From contig JAPNUR010000006.1 in the NCBI GenBank assembly GCA_026627385.1, forward strand, positions 104,267 to 168,266: 64,000 nucleotides of DNA. The letters are read 5' to 3'. The notes below the pieces were generated by a model, which was given only the letters and a program-made list of their open reading frames with translations, ran no database searches and was not told the origin of the DNA. This document shows positions 59,540 to 64,000 of the stretch, piece after piece. Within the stretch, counting starts at the first letter, position 1; each line of letters begins with the position of its first letter. Made by a program: the position numbers and the translations under genes. Source of the stretch: Bacillota bacterium (GTDB lineage: Bacteria > Bacillota > Sulfobacillia > Sulfobacillales > Sulfobacillaceae).

Positions 59540-61456
59540 GCGCCCAGATAAGTGGGTCGTGTCGAACCGGTGCAATTCCGGTCCTCGCAAGAGCTAGCCA
59601 CTCACGAGGAAGCGAGTGTTGGGCGCGCATTCGCGAGGATGCCCGTCAAGCGTACACAGCGCGACGTCCAGGCCGTAACCCTACGGGGTGAAGTGATAGA
59701 GCTTCGTGACAAATGAAATCCGTGGGCCGACCGTCTTAAGCAATCGGGAAGGCAACAGTACGGACCCGTTCACGGCGAGGGTTCGGGAGACCACGGCGGA
59801 GTCGGAGAGCACGGCATGGTGGAAAGCGACACGGTACCAAACTGGGGAGACCTCGGCTCTTCGCGCAAAGCGCGTACGCTGCACCCGATAGGCGGTGCCG
59901 AAGGACAGCGGACGGGGGTCGAGGAGTCAGAGCTCGTGATAGTACTCCGCGCGTGGGAAAGCCACGTACATGGGGAAGCGCGAGCACAAAACACGGCGAG
60001 TCATCGCACCATTTCCCTCACGCAGAGGAGGACACGAAATGTTACCAGACCTGACCCGCATCACCCGCAAGGCCAGCACCGACCCGACGTGTCGGTTTAC
60101 GGCGCTGGCTCATTACCTGAATGAGGAGTTCTTGCTCGACACGTGGCTGAGGTTGAACCGGCGGGGCTCCGCCGGGATTGACCGCCAGACGATGCAGGAC
60201 TTCGACCGCCAACGCGAGACCGCCATCCGGGACCTCGTCGACCGGTCACGACGCCATGCGTATCAGGCGCCTCCGGTCCGACGGGTGTATATTCCCAAAC
60301 CGGGGCAACCGGCCAAACTGCGTCCGCTGGGCATCCCGACCGTGGCCGATCGCCTGATGCAAGCGGCGGTCGCCCGCCTCCTCAGTGCCATCTACGAGGC
60401 GGATTTCCTGGAGTCCTCCTATGGATTCCGCCCCGAGCGGAGTGCGCATGATGCGCTCGGAGCCATCGAGTCCATGGTCTTTAAGCACCCGATTCATTGG
60501 GTCTTTGAAGCGGACATCCGGGGATTTTTCGACCACCTCGACCATGCCTGGCTCGAGCGCATGCTCCGGGTGCGGATTGGAGACCCGTGGATTCTTCGCC
60601 TAGTCGGTAAATGGCTCCGCGCACCGATTGAGGACCGGGGGACGCGCACGCGTCCCTCCGAAGGAACGCCGCAGGGCGGGCCCGTGTCACCCATATTAGC
60701 GAATATCTACTTGCACTATGTGCTCGACCTATGGTTCGCCCGGGTGGTCCAACCCCAGTGTCACGGAGAAGCCCATCTGGTCCGCTTTGCGGATGATTTT
60801 GTGGTGCTCTTCGAGGACGTGCGGGACGCCCAACGGTTTGCCGAGGCCTTGCCTCAACGCTTGGCGAAGTTCTCGCTGGAGGTGGCCGAGGAAAAGACGC
60901 GCCTGCTTCCGTTTGGCCGACGCGTCTGGGCTGACACGAAATCCCAACCGCGCACGCGGGAGACGTTTGACTTTCTCGGGTTCCGGCACGTGATGGGCAC
61001 ATCACGGAAGGGAAATTTTCGGCTCGTCCGTATCCCGACACCGAAGAGCATCCGGAAATTCTACGTCGCCACGAAACAGTGGATGCAGGCTCAACGCCAT
61101 GCACCACCCGGCCTGCAACAGCAGGAATTGACCCACCGTCTCCGCGGGTTCTACCAGTATTTTGGGTATGACACCGCGCTGCCGGCGTTGACCCGGGTTC
61201 GGATGGCGGTGTATCGCGCATGGTGGCAATCCCTGCGTCGTCGGAGCCAACGGAGTCCGCGGCCGTGGTCGGACTGGGCCCGGAAACCGTGGTTCCGCCT
61301 TCCCTCGCCCCGCGTGACCCAAAGGTCTCAGGTATTTCGCCGGTGAGTGTTTTGGGGAGCCGGATGCGTTAATGGCGCACGTCCGGTTCTACGGGGGTTC
61401 GCGGCCCAAGAGAAACTCGCCATAACGGCCAAGCCTCGAGGCCGCGTTCTACCCAC
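59540..61456 (+). mobile_element. Complete group II intron
   Basis: It begins with the consensus-like GTGCGCCCA and contains a structured 5' region (domain I, about 500 bases), a maturase gene in domain IV, a domain V hairpin (GAGCCGGATGCG...CGCACGTCCGGTTC, about 61357-61390) and a domain VI stretch ending CTACCCAC. Length 1.92 kb. It is inserted in the right terminal repeat of IS66. All hallmarks for splicing and mobility are present. The 3' boundary is inferred from the AC end and from restoration of the IS66 end and target duplication. Confidence 0.87.
60039..61346 (+). CDS. ltrA: Group II intron reverse transcriptase/maturase
   Basis: A 435-residue protein with reverse transcriptase blocks: RRVYIPKPGQPAKLRPLGIPTVADRLMQ, SSYGFRPERSAHDAL, FEADIRGFFDHLDH, GTPQGGPVSPILANIYLHYVLD, the catalytic LVRFADDFVVL (FADD) and TFDFLGFRH, then the maturase X domain. 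There is no HNH endonuclease domain at the C-terminus, as in class C-like introns. GAGGAGG is 8 bases before the ATG. It promotes splicing and retrohoming of its intron. Confidence 0.95.
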   Translation: MLPDLTRITRKASTDPTCRFTALAHYLNEEFLLDTWLRLNRRGSAGIDRQTMQDFDRQRETAIRDLVDRSRRHAYQAPPVRRVYIPKPGQPAKLRPLGIPTVADRLMQAAVARLLSAIYEADFLESSYGFRPERSAHDALGAIESMVFKHPIHWVFEADIRGFFDHLDHAWLERMLRVRIGDPWILRLVGKWLRAPIEDRGTRTRPSEGTPQGGPVSPILANIYLHYVLDLWFARVVQPQCHGEAHLVRFADDFVVLFEDVRDAQRFAEALPQRLAKFSLEVAEEKTRLLPFGRRVWADTKSQPRTRETFDFLGFRHVMGTSRKGNFRLVRIPTPKSIRKFYVATKQWMQAQRHAPPGLQQQELTHRLRGFYQYFGYDTALPALTRVRMAVYRAWWQSLRRRSQRSPRPWSDWARKPWFRLPSPRVTQRSQVFRR

Positions 61457-61458
61457 TC

Positions 61459-61466
61459 GAAGATTG
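61459..61466. repeat. IS66 target-site duplication, right copy
   Basis: GAAGATTG, matching 51444-51451, two bases after the inferred intron end. Confidence 0.8.
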
Positions 61467-61681
61467 ACCCTCGTCGCCGTGTACCGCTGGTACGAGCCTG
61501 CCTTGATTGGAGCGAACGGCGATATCATGCAGCCGGCCAAGTCGGCCGCGAGCTGGCAGAATGGATGTTTGATCACGGGTGGATCATTCGCGGCCCAGTC
61601 GACCGCGTGGTGTTGGTTACCGATGATGGTTGCCGAGCCCTATCTGAAATGTTTCACATGTCCTGGCCGCCCAATACTTAG
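61467..61681 (+). pseudogene. ArsR-family regulator, 3' part
   Basis: It encodes DPRRRVPLVRACLDWSERR followed by AAGQVGRELAEWMFDHGWII and VDRVVLVTDDGCRALSEMF, the typical C-terminal extension of ArsR regulators with the CLDWSERR block, ending at TAG 61681. It lacks a start and ribosome site. Joined to 50971-51451 it forms one uninterrupted frame. Confidence 0.88.
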
Positions 61682-61875
61682 GTCCAAGACGTGTACGCAT
61701 AGGCCGTCAATGGCCGACTTCTCATTCCGGAAGGTACTACCTAGATCTTTATGCTAACCCTGCCGATGGCCAAAGGTTGCCGAGACATACAAGGCTCTCG
61801 GGCGACGAACACAACAACCTCAGTATCTCAACCATTATCAAGTGCGTTTATACCCATTTCTTAGACAAAACCCGC

Positions 61876-61904
61876 TGGACATATCTATCGTAGATATATA
61901 TTAT
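61876..61904 (+). promoter_or_regulatory. Promoter and palindromic operator of the Rrf2 gene
   Basis: TGGACA and TATTAT lie 17 bases apart. Between them is a perfect palindrome ATATCTA-TCG-TAGATAT (61881-61897). A repressor bound here would block polymerase, so the Rrf2 protein probably controls itself. Confidence 0.65.
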
Positions 61905-61926
61905 CTATAAAAAGGAAGTGACGGGT

Positions 61927-62433
61927 GTGCATTATAGTATCGGTGTGGAATATGCTTTGCACTGTTTAACTTATTTGGTCGATCTTCCCAATGGGGCACA
62001 TATTGGTATTCAGGAATTGGCAACATACCAAGGTGTATCTGAGACGTACCTCTCGAAAACGTTTACGAAGCTGGCGAAGGCGGGGATTGTTCGCTCCCTT
62101 CCCGGGGTCAGGGGAGGATATCAACTTGCTCGGGATCCACAAGACATTTCATTTTGGGATGTAGTGGAAGCCATTGAAGGTCCGTCATCCCTGTTTCGTT
62201 GTACTGAAGTCCGACAGCACTGTATTCTTTTCAAGGACAAAGAGATTCCTGCCGATGTCCTGGGCGCACCCTGTACCATCAGAATGGTGATGCAGGACGC
62301 TGAGGAGCAGATGAAAACCTACCTCAAAGGGAAAACCCTTGCCTGGCTTCAGGAGGTTCTCAAAGAAAAAATCCCTTCAGAACGCCAGGAGGCCATGTCT
62401 CGTTGGTTTCAACAAGCATTGATGCAGCGTTAA
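61927..62433 (+). CDS. Rrf2-family regulator with three cysteines
   Basis: A 168-residue Rrf2 protein. The winged helix covers YSIGVEYALHCLTYLVDLP to IQELATYQGVSETYLSKTFTKLAKAGIVRS, with PGVRGGYQLARDP forming the wing. Three cysteines (FRCTEV, HCILF, GAPCTI) are placed as in iron-sulfur members such as NsrR and IscR, so the protein may sense iron-sulfur status, nitric oxide or oxidants. GTG 61927 has AAAGGAAG at good distance; GTG 61918 is too close to it. It probably controls the MFS gene 60 bases downstream. Confidence 0.9.
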   Translation: MHYSIGVEYALHCLTYLVDLPNGAHIGIQELATYQGVSETYLSKTFTKLAKAGIVRSLPGVRGGYQLARDPQDISFWDVVEAIEGPSSLFRCTEVRQHCILFKDKEIPADVLGAPCTIRMVMQDAEEQMKTYLKGKTLAWLQEVLKEKIPSERQEAMSRWFQQALMQR

Positions 62434-62450
62434 GTCGCTTTTCTGTCGCT

Positions 62451-62475
62451 TAATTATAGATAATAGATATCCACA
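62451..62475 (+). promoter_or_regulatory. Rrf2 half-sites upstream of MFS exporter gene
   Basis: TATAGATAATAGATAT contains two TAGATA units like those of the palindrome at 61881. Located 20-40 bases before the GTG start of the transporter gene. Confidence 0.5.
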
Positions 62476-62493
62476 ATAGGGGCTGTAAAACAC

Positions 62494-63651
62494 GTGAAAA
62501 CGCAATGGAGTCAACGCTTAAGATTGGCTGTCGGGTGGGTAACCCTCTTCACAATTGGTACGGATTTATTTGTCGTTTCGCCCCTGCTGCCGGCCATCGC
62601 GCAGCGATATGCCATCTTGCCGTCCAATGCGGGTTTGATGGTGGCGTCTTTTTCTCTCCTGTACGCTGCGGCTGCGCCCGGGTTTGGGGCGACTTCCGAC
62701 AGAATAGGAAAGCGCACAGTCATCGTCATCGGGTTATTCGGGTTTACGGTGGCAAACGTCCTAACCAGCTTCGCGCCATCATTTTCGTGGCTTTTGGTTA
62801 GTCGTGGCCTTGCCGGCTTTTCCGCAGCGGCGGTCACTCCATCGATTTATGGGGTTACGGGGGATGTGGCCCCCGTGGAGCGTCGGGGTAGGTGGCTGGC
62901 GATTGTGGGCTCGGGACTTCTCATGGCCTTATGGCTCGGTGCTCCCATCGGTACGTTCGTCGCCGAATTTACTCGTTGGCCCGTCGTATTCCGGGGACTG
63001 GCCGTCGGTAGTGGGTTATTATCAGTCGTAAATCGAATGGTTTGGCCTCTGGGACGTACATCTAGGGCAGTGACAGCCTCACACGCCGAGCCGGAAATGT
63101 TCCGACGGATTTTATCCGAGATCCGTGTCACCTTGTTTTGGGGGGCCGCTGTCTATGGGTTCTATACCTTTTTGGGAACTGGGTTACGCCTCTACGATCA
63201 TGTCTCTGCAGGGTTCGTGGCGGTGGCGCTGGTTGCCTATGGCATGGGAGCCACGGTGGGGAGTTTATTCGGGGGACAACTGGCGGATCGATGGGGAGCC
63301 AGGCGAGTGTCCACAGGCAGTTTGGTTTCCTGGGCCATACTGATGGCCCTCGTTGGGGTAGTCTTCCATACCGGAGCGTGGCTCTTACCATTGTTGGCGC
63401 TCCTGTCTTTCAGTGGCTACGCGTTCTTTCCAGCTTTCCAAGCCGGATTAGCGGAAACTTTTTCCCAACAACGGGGAACTGCCATGGCTTGGAACAACAC
63501 TGCATTATACGTCGGGATTGCGCTTGGCTCGGTGACAGGAGGCCGAATCATCCCCCGGTCCTTTGGAGCCCTGGTGTTCGTTTGTGCGATGATGGCGCTC
63601 TTGGGAGCGCTATTCAACTTCCTCCGGCCAAGGGAAGTTCCCTCTACCTAG
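62494..63651 (+). CDS. MFS transporter, drug/metabolite exporter type (DHA1)
   Basis: A 385-residue protein with twelve predicted spans. Motif A is GATSDRIGKRTVIVIGLFG after span 2, with the corresponding second-half motif GGQLADRWGARRVS. SPLLPAIAQRY after span 1 is typical of the DHA1/AraJ group. GTG start with a weak ribosome site. It follows the Rrf2 gene and shares operator-like half-sites with it, suggesting export of a stress metabolite or toxin under Rrf2 control. Confidence 0.9.
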   Translation: MKTQWSQRLRLAVGWVTLFTIGTDLFVVSPLLPAIAQRYAILPSNAGLMVASFSLLYAAAAPGFGATSDRIGKRTVIVIGLFGFTVANVLTSFAPSFSWLLVSRGLAGFSAAAVTPSIYGVTGDVAPVERRGRWLAIVGSGLLMALWLGAPIGTFVAEFTRWPVVFRGLAVGSGLLSVVNRMVWPLGRTSRAVTASHAEPEMFRRILSEIRVTLFWGAAVYGFYTFLGTGLRLYDHVSAGFVAVALVAYGMGATVGSLFGGQLADRWGARRVSTGSLVSWAILMALVGVVFHTGAWLLPLLALLSFSGYAFFPAFQAGLAETFSQQRGTAMAWNNTALYVGIALGSVTGGRIIPRSFGALVFVCAMMALLGALFNFLRPREVPST

Positions 63652-63823
63652 GCCTTACGGGGTATACGGGACGGGCAGTCGACGTCTGGGCCCAAAATCG
63701 TCACGACTATCGTTTCGATCCTTAAGCACGTATTCCGCACCTAAATTTTGCCAATTTTTTATTAATAATCGTCGCAATATTTCGCAAAGGAAACGGGCCG
63801 GTCGCTGTCGAATCTTCCGGATT

Positions 63824-64000
63824 ATGACGAGTCCGATGATCGAACCGACCAGCCGCCCCGTGGGCGCGGCGCCGCTGTTTCGAGAGCTCGCCGAGGAGAT
63901 CGGCGTGGTGTCCCTCGTCAATACGCTCGTGTCCTGGGATCCCCGCCAGTGCCGGGTCTCCCCAGGCGAGCGGATCTTGCTCCTGATGCTGGACATCTTG
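63824..64000 (+). CDS. IS1634-like (DUF4277) transposase, N-terminal part, cut by window end
   Basis: The frame is open to the last base, giving 59 residues. PLFRELAEEIGVVSLVNTLVSWDPRQCRVSPGERILLLMLDIL is the N-terminal domain pattern of IS1634-type (IS4 superfamily) transposases. Its GC content is higher than the AT-rich DNA just upstream (63.72-63.79 kb), where the element's left end should lie. An ATG at 63836 is another possible start. Completeness cannot be judged. Confidence 0.75.
   Translation, partial: MTSPMIEPTSRPVGAAPLFRELAEEIGVVSLVNTLVSWDPRQCRVSPGERILLLMLDIL

Larger units (their letters stand above)
51452..61458 (-). mobile_element. IS66-family element carrying IS4, IS21, IS3 and a group II intron
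   Basis: The left end reads GTAAGCGTAAAATACT and the right end (reverse complement, before the intron) TAAGCGTCAAATAGTT, an imperfect terminal repeat continuing with CCCACC. The genes tnpA, tnpB and tnpC run on the minus strand. Without inserts the element is about 2.49 kb, normal for IS66. It was later hit by an IS4-type element, an IS21 element (itself hit by IS3) and, in its right terminal repeat, a group II intron. tnpC is also frameshifted, so the element is dead. Confidence 0.88.

Noticed and set aside
60481..61221. 246-codon minus frame opposite the maturase
   Set aside because: Antisense shadow of a gene with clear reverse transcriptase motifs.
63655..63996. 113-codon minus frame at the window end
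   Set aside because: Antisense to the IS1634-like transposase start, Arg/Ser-rich, no ribosome site.

Overview
The window is bacterial, with strong Shine-Dalgarno (SD) sequences and many GTG/TTG starts. The gene types (Rrf2, DeoR, NarL-type two-component system, degradative class II HMG-CoA reductase, ABC sugar importer without its own ATPase) and the heavy insertion-sequence load suggest a Bacillota chromosome, possibly a Sulfobacillus-like acidophile. That assignment is an inference from style; no rRNA or taxonomic marker is present.

Layout. (1) 1-2.9 kb: end of a NarL-type sensor kinase and its regulator, a 36-residue membrane ORF missed by length cut-offs, a ferritin-like diiron protein, a half-size GDT1 transporter and tRNA-Arg(CCG). 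(2) 4.0-14.6 kb: a colinear catabolic cluster of MFS carrier, HyuA, HyuB (with a C-terminal zinc ribbon), XRE-cupin regulator, class II HMG-CoA reductase, HMG-CoA-lyase-like enzyme and acetoacetyl-CoA synthetase. Isocitrate lyase and malate synthase follow on the other strand (15.7-19.5 kb). Together they read as mevalonate (or a ketone/lactone) to acetoacetate and acetyl-CoA, then assimilation by the glyoxylate shunt. A deleted group II intron relic lies between the two parts. (3) 20.5-38.9 kb: a glycan-use region of ABC importer, ROK kinase, DeoR regulator, GH20 hexosaminidase, DUF4832-like protein, secreted orphan, Gfo/Idh oxidoreductase, GH2 beta-galactosidase, an unassigned TIM-barrel-like protein, then a SIS isomerase and a second DeoR. 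(4) 39.9-43.0 kb: secreted beta-helix protein, small zinc-ribbon protein, CoxG-like protein. (5) 43.9-50.3 kb: a tight GC-rich operon that opens with a near-perfect 1.81-kb second copy of SIS-DeoR and continues with ROK kinase, PfkB kinase, class II aldolase and two Gfo/Idh proteins. This resembles an Aga/Gat-type amino-sugar/tagatose-phosphate pathway.

(6) 51.0-61.7 kb: an ArsR-type regulator gene split by about 10 kb of nested mobile DNA. An IS66 element sits in the gene with an 8-bp target duplication. It carries an IS4-type element (9-bp duplication) and an IS21 element, the IS21 carries an IS3 element, and a full-length group II intron sits in the right terminal repeat of the IS66. Removing everything restores an exact 232-codon frame. 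(7) 61.9-64.0 kb: an Rrf2 regulator with a palindromic operator, an MFS exporter sharing its half-sites, and the start of an IS1634-like transposase cut by the window end. Several 0.3-1 kb stretches between genes hold no convincing gene and look like decayed DNA.
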